Source: Woeseiaceae bacterium
GTDB lineage: Bacteria > Pseudomonadota > Gammaproteobacteria > Steroidobacterales > Woeseiaceae
DNA: 46,876 bases
NCBI GenBank assembly: GCA_030066655.1
Contig: JASJBE010000068.1
Location: forward strand, 1 to 46,876
Direction of reading: 5' to 3'
Part shown: one piece after another, positions 40,435 through 46,876 of the stretch
Layout of the letters: each line of letters starts with the position of its first letter
How positions within the stretch are numbered: the stretch's first letter is position 1
The notes under the pieces: model-generated
The model's database searches: none
What the model was told of the DNA's origin: nothing
Seen by the model: the letters and a program-made list of their open reading frames with translations, nothing else
Made by a program: the position numbers and the translations under genes

Positions 40435-42936
40435 TTACTCGTACGTGTACCTGAATCGAACCCCGATGGACCGCGGCGGCAGGACGTTGGCCCGGAACGA
40501 GCGAACGTTGGCGCCGTTGATCGTCTGGTTGCTCAGCTCCGTGCTGGACACGCTGGACTCCGAGTACTCGTCGAACAGGTTGTCAACGTAGCCGGTCACC
40601 GACCAGGTGTCGGTCACGTAGCCAACGTTCAGCGCGGCGCGCCCGTAGCTGTCGAGCTTCAGGCTGGTGCCGCGACCGCCGGTCCGGGACAGTACATCGT
40701 CCTGCCACGCGTAGCCGCCGTCGATGACGATCGAGTTGCCGCTGCTGAGCTCCATCGAGTAGCTGCCAAACAACGAGAACTGCGTCTCCGGTGAGCCCGG
40801 CAGGCGGTCACCCGACTCGCCGTCCTCGAACGCCGTGCCGAAGCCCGGCGGCGTGATCGTGCGAATCAGTGACGGTACACCTTCGGATAGCTCCGCCTTC
40901 GTGTAGCTGAAGCTGCCGCGCAGCTGGAACTGGTCGTTGACACTCCAGGTGCCGGCCAGATCAAAACCGCTGGTTTCGGCGGCGCCGGCGTTCACCGTGA
41001 TCGGCGTGTTGGCGTTGACCGTTGCCGTGGCCACCTGCGGATCCTTCCAGTCGATGTAGAAAATCGAACCGTTCAGGATCAGGTCGCCGTCCAGCCACGT
41101 TGTTTTGGCGCCGATCTCGAAGTTATCGACCGTGTCCGGGATGTACTCGCGTTCGTTGATGACTGCGATGTCACCCGGGTTCGGACCGAACTGCTGTCCC
41201 GGCGCGAGCAGGCACAGCGACTGGTTGCCCGGCACGAACACGTCGGGGCAGGGCTCACCCGGGTTGGACGCGCCTACGCGGTAACCCTGGCTGAACGTGA
41301 AGTACACCAGGTTGCCGCTGTCGAACGTGTACGACGCATTGAACTTGAACAGGTCGCCATCGAATTTCTGGTTACGTTCCAGCGTCAGGTTATTGTCGAT
41401 CTCGCTCAGCGGGTACGGATTGAAGTCCGCCGGCGTTGTGAAGTACGGGAAGTCGGTCGTACTGGCGTCGTCGAACGTGTATTCATACAGCCGCAAGCCG
41501 AAAGTCACACTCAGCTGGTCCGTAAGGTCGTAGCCGATCTCACCGAAGAGTGCGGTTTCGGTCAGCTCGGTGCGATCCGCGGAGAAGTACTCGAGATCGT
41601 TCAGGTCCTGGCGGAAGCTCGGGCCGACGAAGGCACCGTAACCCGGCGTGAACTCGGACGACAGCCCTCGGAACTCGTTCTTGTTGTAGAACGCGCCAAC
41701 GATCCAGTTCAACGGTCCGTCGCTCGTGGATACGAGTCGCAGTTCCTGGTTCAGCGTCTCGACTTCCTCGTCTTCGAACGTGAAGGCCGTGAACGTCGGG
41801 AACAGCTCGTAGCTGTACTCGAGCGTGATCAGCAGGTCCGTCTGGTCACGCTGACCGGCCTCTTCAACACCACCGATGCCGGTCGCCGAGGTAAGCTCGG
41901 CGAAGCCGAGGTCCGCGGTGATCTCGAGTGCCAGCAGGCTGCTGTCGCGATCATTGGGTTCGGGAACGCGATACGGGGATTCGTATTCGCCCGCCGGGAC
42001 CGTGCCGCGCTGGCCGGACACATTTCGGCCACCGTGCTTGGTGTTCTGGAAATAGTAGGTCAGCGTCGCGTCGACAGCGTCGATCGGCATCCAGCGAAGC
42101 GCGAAGCGACCGGACAGGGCTTCCTCGGTGTTCGCATCTTCAATCGGCGCGAGGTTTGCGCTGACGGCCGCAGAGTCTGAGAAATCGGGATCCGGATCCG
42201 ATACGCCCGGATCCTGCACGGCGAACGCGTAGTCGATGAAGCCCTGGTCGTCGAGCCGATCGACGGACGCGCGCAGCGCGAAGGTTTCCGAGATCGGCAG
42301 GTTGACGGTAAAGCCAAAGTCCGTGCTGACGCCGTCGCCCTCGGCATACGTGTAAGTATCTGCGCGTGCTTCGAAGATCGTGCCGTCGAAATCGGGTTTC
42401 TTCGGGATGTAACGAATCGCGCCGCCCATCGTGCCCGCGCCATACAACGTGCCCTGAGGGCCGAGCAGCACTTCAACGCGCTCGAGGTCGTTCAGGCGAA
42501 GGTCGACGTATAGCGGAATCTCGCCAATGTAGGTGGCGACGGTGCCGCCGCCGTTTTCCTGGCCGAATGAATTCGATATCGGTTCCGCATTCAGGCCGCG
42601 CACGACGATGCGGTTACCGTCACGGCCGCCCTGGTCGACGATGTTCAGTCCCGGCACGTAGCTGGCCAGTTCGGACAGGTCACCGAAGCCCTGCTGCTCG
42701 ATTGCGTCACCGCCAACGGCCGAGATATTCACCGGGATGTCCTGGATCGACTCGGCGCGGCGTGTTGCGGTCACGACGATCTCTTCGACCGCCGCGGCGT
42801 GTACCTCGCTTGCCACCGTGGCGCTGCATGCCAAGGCCACGCCCAGTGACAGGGCGCTTCGTTTGAACGGGCTGCCATGCGTATAGCCGTCACGAGGGGT
42901 ATCGATTCGCCTTTTCAGGCGACTGTGATTGTTCAT
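40435..42936 (-). CDS. TonB-dependent receptor
   Basis: An 833-residue outer membrane receptor. Signal region FKRSALSLGVALACSATVASEVHAA, TonB box-like EEIVVTATRRAESIQDIPVNISAV, plug domain with LASYVPGLNIVDQGG, RIVVRGL, ERVEVLLGPQGTLYGAGTMGGAIRYIPKKP, then the barrel ending RSIGVRFRYTYE. It is of the large IROMP/CirA-like class frequent in marine gammaproteobacteria for uptake of glycans, aromatic compounds or chelates. The frame stays open for about 470 codons upstream, but that part is antisense to the sulfotransferase gene. The ATG at 42936 has an AGGAAG site 8 nt upstream. It is divergent from a TPR-sulfotransferase and a DUF6445 gene, a neighbourhood that recurs around this receptor class. 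Confidence 0.93.
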   Translation of the reverse strand: MNNHSRLKRRIDTPRDGYTHGSPFKRSALSLGVALACSATVASEVHAAAVEEIVVTATRRAESIQDIPVNISAVGGDAIEQQGFGDLSELASYVPGLNIVDQGGRDGNRIVVRGLNAEPISNSFGQENGGGTVATYIGEIPLYVDLRLNDLERVEVLLGPQGTLYGAGTMGGAIRYIPKKPDFDGTIFEARADTYTYAEGDGVSTDFGFTVNLPISETFALRASVDRLDDQGFIDYAFAVQDPGVSDPDPDFSDSAAVSANLAPIEDANTEEALSGRFALRWMPIDAVDATLTYYFQNTKHGGRNVSGQRGTVPAGEYESPYRVPEPNDRDSSLLALEITADLGFAELTSATGIGGVEEAGQRDQTDLLITLEYSYELFPTFTAFTFEDEEVETLNQELRLVSTSDGPLNWIVGAFYNKNEFRGLSSEFTPGYGAFVGPSFRQDLNDLEYFSADRTELTETALFGEIGYDLTDQLSVTFGLRLYEYTFDDASTTDFPYFTTPADFNPYPLSEIDNNLTLERNQKFDGDLFKFNASYTFDSGNLVYFTFSQGYRVGASNPGEPCPDVFVPGNQSLCLLAPGQQFGPNPGDIAVINEREYIPDTVDNFEIGAKTTWLDGDLILNGSIFYIDWKDPQVATATVNANTPITVNAGAAETSGFDLAGTWSVNDQFQLRGSFSYTKAELSEGVPSLIRTITPPGFGTAFEDGESGDRLPGSPETQFSLFGSYSMELSSGNSIVIDGGYAWQDDVLSRTGGRGTSLKLDSYGRAALNVGYVTDTWSVTGYVDNLFDEYSESSVSSTELSNQTINGANVRSFRANVLPPRSIGVRFRYTYE

Positions 42937-42983
42937 GGTTCTATCTTCCTGCGTAAGATTTCTGGGGGAGTCCGTACTAAGTG

Positions 42984-43033
42984 TTGTACGTGTACCACAA
43001 TACTCGCCGTACGCTAACAGTTTCTTTAGAAAC
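42984..43033. promoter_or_regulatory. palindromes in the receptor/sulfotransferase divergent region
   Basis: GTTTCT and AGAAAC flank TT at 43020-43033, a compact perfect palindrome. A near-palindrome TTGTACGTGTACCACAA lies at 42984-43000. Both lie in the 129-bp gap between the divergent starts and could bind a regulator of either gene. Confidence 0.4.
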
Positions 43034-43065
43034 CTAACGGCGCTTGAGACGGCGCTGCGCTTCGG

Positions 43066-44640
43066 ATGACAATACGCGCGATGGACAAATCTCTCAGAAA
43101 AGGCCTGGCTGATATCTCGGCCGGCCGCTACCAATCGGTGCACGCCGACGCGATCGAAATGATCCGCGCAAACCTTAGCGATCCCGCCGCATATTACTTG
43201 CTGGCAAGGGTCGCGTTCGATCATCGCAACTTTCACAAGGCGGGCGAGCTGTTCGAAAAAGCGTGCCTTCTCGAGCCTGAGGATCCGCTGTATCTCGCCG
43301 GTCAGGCGGAATTCCTGGTCACGGTCGGGCGGCAGGCAGAGGCGCTGAAGCTGGCTGACGCTGCCGCCGAAATGCGCATACAAGACGCCTTCACGGCAGA
43401 CACGATAGGTGTTGTTTTTTCGCGAACGGGGTTTCACGAGAAGGCCGTTGCGCTGTACAGACGAGCCGTCGAGCTCGATCCCGCACCCGCTAACTTTCAC
43501 TACAACCTGGGCGCCGCACTGCAGTTTGCCGGGGAGTTCGCAGCGGCGGAGGCCGCGTACAGGTCGACGATTGAACGCGAGCCCGATTCGTACCGGGCGT
43601 ACTCGGCCCTGGTCAGCCTGTCCAAACAAACCCTGAAAAACAACCACCTGGACAAGCTCGCGGCGCTGTTCGACTCGAACAAGGACGATGCGGACAAGGC
43701 GCTGCACATCGGGCATGCAATCGCCAAGACGCTCGAAGATCTCGGCAGGTTCGAAGAGAGCTTCGACTGGCTCGTGCGGGCCAAGCGCGGCAAGCGCGAC
43801 GCAATCGCTTACCAGCCCGAGACGGACAAAGCCCTTTTTGCTCAAGCTTTGGAGACTGCGAGCAGGGCGCCGGGCAGCGTGTCGGAGTGTTCCGATGCAT
43901 CGCCGATTTTCATTGTCGGGCTGCCGCGCACCGGTACGACGCTGGTCGATCGTATCTTGTCGAGTCACCCGGACGTTGTCTCCGCCGGCGAGCTGAATAC
44001 TTTCGCCGGCCTGATCAAGGCACAGGCGGGCACCTCTTCGAATCTCGTGCTCGACCCCGAGACGCTGCGCGAGGTTGCTGACGCCGACCTGGCTGCGATC
44101 GGCAGGGCCTACATCGAAGACACGTCGAGACTGGCACGCGGCGCCGTCCGCTTCACCGACAAGATGCCTCTCAACTTCTTCTACGTCTCGCTCATTCACC
44201 GCGCGCTGCCGAACGCGCGCATCGTCGCGCTGCGCAGAGACCCGATGGACAGCTGCCTGTCGAACTTTCGCCAGTTGTTCGCCACCGGCTTCTCCTACTA
44301 CAACTACTCGCTGGATATCGACGACACCGGAGAATATTACCGGGGGTTCGATCAACTGATGTCCGTGTGGCGAGCGAGCCTACCTGCATCACGTTTCCTT
44401 GAAATCCGTTACGAGGACATCGTGTTCGATCAGGAGCAGCAGACGCGACGACTACTGGAATTCTGCGATCTCTCGTGGAACGACGCCTGCCTGCGCTTTC
44501 ATGAGAACGATGCGCCGGTCGCGACCGCGAGTTCGGTGCAGGTCCGGCAGCCGCTGTATTCGGGTTCGATCGGCCGATGGAAAAAATACGGTGATCGGTT
44601 GAGCGGTCTCACGCGCAGGCTCGGCGAGCTGGTGGACTGA
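43066..44640 (+). CDS. TPR-sulfotransferase fusion protein
   Basis: A 524-residue protein. Residues 1-240 hold about five tetratricopeptide repeats (AAYYLLARVAFDHRNFHKAGELFEKACLLEP, NFHYNLGAALQFAGEFAAAEAAYR). Residues 280-524 are a sulfotransferase domain: PAPS 5'-phosphosulfate loop GLPRTGTT (285-292), the DKMPLNFFYVSLIHRALPNARIVALRRDPMDSCLSNFRQLF segment with the 3'-phosphate-binding Arg/Ser, and IRYEDIVFDQ. It would transfer sulfate from PAPS to a protein, glycan or small molecule. ATG codons at 43066 and 43081 are both possible. It precedes the DUF6445 gene by 82 bp. Confidence 0.93.
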   Translation: MTIRAMDKSLRKGLADISAGRYQSVHADAIEMIRANLSDPAAYYLLARVAFDHRNFHKAGELFEKACLLEPEDPLYLAGQAEFLVTVGRQAEALKLADAAAEMRIQDAFTADTIGVVFSRTGFHEKAVALYRRAVELDPAPANFHYNLGAALQFAGEFAAAEAAYRSTIEREPDSYRAYSALVSLSKQTLKNNHLDKLAALFDSNKDDADKALHIGHAIAKTLEDLGRFEESFDWLVRAKRGKRDAIAYQPETDKALFAQALETASRAPGSVSECSDASPIFIVGLPRTGTTLVDRILSSHPDVVSAGELNTFAGLIKAQAGTSSNLVLDPETLREVADADLAAIGRAYIEDTSRLARGAVRFTDKMPLNFFYVSLIHRALPNARIVALRRDPMDSCLSNFRQLFATGFSYYNYSLDIDDTGEYYRGFDQLMSVWRASLPASRFLEIRYEDIVFDQEQQTRRLLEFCDLSWNDACLRFHENDAPVATASSVQVRQPLYSGSIGRWKKYGDRLSGLTRRLGELVD

Positions 44641-44722
44641 CCGATCTCGTCTCGCTGTCGGGATTTCGCAGCATCGGTCTTTGTGCGATGCTGCGAGCCT
44701 TTGAAACCAGCACAGGGCCGGG

Positions 44723-45403
44723 ATGCCGAAGGTCAGTGTCAGCTTAAAGGGCGACGAGCAGCAGCCGGTCGTCATCATCGATGACTTCTTCCCGGAACCG
44801 GACAGGCTGCTGGAGGATGCAGCCGCACGCGAGTATTCGCAGATAGGGCCTTACTACCCGGGTATACGTTCGGCGGTGCCGGACTGGTACGCAGCTTTCG
44901 TGCTCAAAAGCCTGAAAGCCGTCTTCTCGAGAGTCTTCGCCTACCCGTCCGAGCCGGCGTTCGAGGAAGGGATGTTCTCGATTGCGACAACGCCGCCCGA
45001 AGATCTGATGCCGATTCAGCTGTTTCCCCATTACGACGGCGTGGATCCCGACAAACTGGCGGTGCTGCACTATCTGTGCGGGTCCGAGATGGGGGGCACG
45101 TCTTTTTACCGGCATCGATCAACCGGATTCGAGACGGTAACGGCAGATCGCTTCGAGACGTTTAAGGATACGCTGGAGTCAGAGATTCGAGACAGCGGCA
45201 TGCCGAAGCCACGCTACATCGGTGAGAGCACCGAGCTGTTCGAAAAGATCGATCACTGCGAGGCAAGGTTCAATCGACTGGTGATCTATCGTGGTATGAA
45301 CCTGCACTCGGCCGATATTCACAACGATGTCGAATTGTCGTCCGACCCATCGACGGGCCGCCTGACGGTCAATACGTTCCTCGTGCGGGCGGGCAACGGG
45401 TAA
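44723..45403 (+). CDS. DUF6445 family protein (2-oxoglutarate/Fe(II) oxygenase-like)
   Basis: A 226-residue soluble protein. It begins VSVSLKGDEQQPVVIIDDFFPEPDRLLEDAA, typical of this family. Possible Fe(II)-ligand motif HYDGVDPDK (His-x-Asp), followed by LAVLHYLCGSEMGGTSFYRHR, then FNRLVIYRGMNLHSADI, whose histidine would be the third ligand. DUF6445 members often occur beside TonB receptors, tryptophan halogenase-like and SapC-like genes; their reaction is unknown. It follows the sulfotransferase gene on the same strand and ends at a strong bidirectional terminator. Confidence 0.85.
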   Translation: MPKVSVSLKGDEQQPVVIIDDFFPEPDRLLEDAAAREYSQIGPYYPGIRSAVPDWYAAFVLKSLKAVFSRVFAYPSEPAFEEGMFSIATTPPEDLMPIQLFPHYDGVDPDKLAVLHYLCGSEMGGTSFYRHRSTGFETVTADRFETFKDTLESEIRDSGMPKPRYIGESTELFEKIDHCEARFNRLVIYRGMNLHSADIHNDVELSSDPSTGRLTVNTFLVRAGNG

Positions 45404-45419
45404 AACTCAAGCGCAAAAA

Positions 45420-45445
45420 AGACACCCCGCCGAAGCGGGGTGTCT
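45420..45445. terminator. bidirectional intrinsic terminator
   Basis: A perfect 11-bp stem AGACACCCCGC/GCGGGGTGTCT around CGAA, with AAAAAA at the left side. It lies between the convergent stops of the DUF6445 and DUF4397 genes and serves mainly the minus strand. Confidence 0.9.
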
Positions 45446-45467
45446 CTTGAACGGCTTGATGCGACGT

Positions 45468-46826
45468 TTAGTCTGCGAACAGCGTCACGCCGAACGCATC
45501 CGAGCCCTGGGCAGGGTCGCGAGCGATTACCGTCACGACGTCACCGTTGGAGAGCGCGGGGAGAGCAGCCGGACCGATCGCGATCGTTTCGGTGCCTGCC
45601 AGCGTGACGATAGCGTCGTACGTGCCCGCCGGAACTGCAGCGAAGCCGGAGCTCTCTGCGTAGTCCAGGTTGGCGATCGCCGGACCGCCAGACAGGTCGG
45701 TCGAACCCGGAGCGACGAGGTAGACGTCAACGGCCGGCGCCGTGGATGCGCCGTGGAACACGCGGACCTTCGAATACAGCGCGATCGAGCGCGTGTCTTC
45801 CGTCAGCTGAGACGCGTTCAGGTCGTCGTTCAGGAGCGTGCCGCGAGCGACGACGGTGTTGACCGTGCCGGTAGCGAATTCGAGGTCGACCGGACCGATA
45901 GCCACGCCGGCCGGGTACTGGCCCTCGAGGGCGACTTCGATCGGGTAGGTTCCGCCCGGAACTTCGATCGTATCGCTGGCGCCCTGCTCGAACGTCAGGT
46001 TCGGGATAGCGACGGCACCACCAGCGGCGATGTCGACAGCCGGTACGTCCGTTGCGTTATGCACGGCGCGGACGACAGCCGGCGTGCTCACGTCGACGAT
46101 TTCGACCGAGCCAGCCGACGTCAGGACCGTCAGGCTGATCGGTGAGTTGCCGCCGGTCGTGTTGGGGACCGCAGCGACGAGCAGGCGCGTTGCCGTCAGG
46201 CTGACCGGACCGGAGTCGAAGATAGCGACGGTCGGTGCAGATTCGAGCGCTGCGCGAATCTGGTATTCGCCTGCCGGCACTTCGACCGGGCCGAGCGTAC
46301 CGCCGAAGTCGAACTGGCCGACCGGCGCGCTGGCGGCGAGGTCTGCACCAACAGCCGTCGCGTAGACAACGACTTCTTCGCCGACGCCGGGTACGGCGTG
46401 CAGTACGGAAATCTCAGCATTGCCCAGAGCGATGTTGCTGTCCGGCTGCGTGAATACGTTCGCGTCGATTTCAGCCGCGTTGCCGACAGCAGAGATCGTC
46501 GTGATCGTGCCGGCGTCGAACGTCAGGCCGACGGGACCGATCACGACTGCGTCGTCACCCGGCAGCTGGGCGCTGACGGCGATCTGGTACTCGACACCCG
46601 GGTCGAGCTCAACCAGGCCAGAGCCCTGCTTGTAGTCGAAATCGGGAATGGCGATTGCATCGTTGACGAGGATGTCCACCGGCGGAGCATCAGCGGATGC
46701 GTGCAGCACCTGGATGAATGCGGTCGGATCTTCTGTCGAAACCGTCGGCGGCGGCGGATCGTCTGAATCGCAAGCTGCCAGTACAAAAAGGCTTGCCACA
46801 ACGGCAAACAGTTTATTGAATTTCAT
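45468..46826 (-). CDS. DUF4397 repeat lipoprotein
   Basis: A 452-residue lipoprotein. The lipobox is VLAACDSDD (Cys at about residue 19), followed by a proline-rich linker. The rest consists of four DUF4397-type beta domains that repeat a clear pattern: AFIQVLHASADAPPVDILVN, AEISVLHAVPGVGEEVVVYA, AVVRAVHNATDVPAVDIAAG and KVRVFHGASTAPAVDVYLVA, each with a later VPAGTY/DPGVEY turn. DUF4397 domains occur in surface or cell-envelope proteins of unknown role. The ATG at 46826 gives the lipoprotein signal; the residues further upstream in frame do not. The strong Asp/Pro/Val composition suits a surface-exposed structural protein. Confidence 0.92.
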   Translation of the reverse strand: MKFNKLFAVVASLFVLAACDSDDPPPPTVSTEDPTAFIQVLHASADAPPVDILVNDAIAIPDFDYKQGSGLVELDPGVEYQIAVSAQLPGDDAVVIGPVGLTFDAGTITTISAVGNAAEIDANVFTQPDSNIALGNAEISVLHAVPGVGEEVVVYATAVGADLAASAPVGQFDFGGTLGPVEVPAGEYQIRAALESAPTVAIFDSGPVSLTATRLLVAAVPNTTGGNSPISLTVLTSAGSVEIVDVSTPAVVRAVHNATDVPAVDIAAGGAVAIPNLTFEQGASDTIEVPGGTYPIEVALEGQYPAGVAIGPVDLEFATGTVNTVVARGTLLNDDLNASQLTEDTRSIALYSKVRVFHGASTAPAVDVYLVAPGSTDLSGGPAIANLDYAESSGFAAVPAGTYDAIVTLAGTETIAIGPAALPALSNGDVVTVIARDPAQGSDAFGVTLFAD

Positions 46827-46876
46827 GGGAACCCCAGGGTGATGTTGAGAACGAGCGCTATTCTTGTTCAACGCAC

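Noticed and set aside
42937-44355. Long N-terminal extension of the TonB receptor frame (about 470 codons)
   Set aside because: It is antisense to the well-supported TPR-sulfotransferase gene, and the receptor has its own ATG, ribosome site and signal peptide at 42936.

Overview
The window looks like chromosomal DNA of a marine-type gammaproteobacterium. Its first third has the gene order hemA-prfA, TPR protein, lolB, tRNA-Gln, prs, rplY, pth, ychF, which from memory matches Pseudomonas aeruginosa PA4665-PA4673. The rest (several TonB receptors, a large beta-propeller protein, PhoX, TPR-sulfotransferase, DUF6445, DUF4397) would fit a heterotroph of the Woeseiaceae/Steroidobacteraceae type, but I cannot prove the genus. 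Most genes are GC-rich. GTG and TTG starts are common.

1-14,190 is core backbone: a PLP-dependent Cys/Met enzyme (partial), small membrane and STAS-like proteins, cytochrome c', release factor 1, glutamyl-tRNA reductase, a TPR lipoprotein-locus protein, LolB, tRNA-Gln, PRPP synthetase, L25, peptidyl-tRNA hydrolase, YchF, a DksA-like zinc protein, a YicG-type membrane protein and a YdbS/YdbT PH-domain pair. ispE is missing from its usual place between lolB and tRNA-Gln, and prmC from its place after prfA.

14,245-25,316 is the most unusual part. A tRNA-Met(CAT) gene, preceded by a 52-nt truncated copy of itself, is followed by five further copies of its 3' end (14,738; 15,616; 17,699; 19,362; 25,293). 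Nearly every copy is immediately followed by an intrinsic terminator hairpin. The copies cut about 11 kb into blocks: a 0.2-kb non-coding block, an orphan type IV pilin, a frameshifted double ABM-domain gene with a divergent LysR regulator, a class II Fic protein, and a TonB receptor plus ABC exporter operon. Two of the block ends share a further conserved non-coding sequence of about 170 bp. No integrase is present. I read this as serial, tRNA-anchored insertion of small elements whose recombinase acts in trans or has been lost.

25,420-46,876 is accessory-rich chromosome: a TonB-type receptor divergent from a membrane-bound CadC-like regulator; a redox module (alpha/beta hydrolase-OsmC fusion, glutaredoxin, divergent AraC regulator); an exported Rossmann-fold protein on each side; a 1,099-residue propeller protein; a HEAT-type protein; a Tat-exported PhoX; a quinone reductase; a TonB receptor divergent from a TPR-sulfotransferase and a DUF6445 oxygenase-like gene; and a DUF4397 repeat lipoprotein. 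Most convergent gene ends carry strong hairpin terminators.
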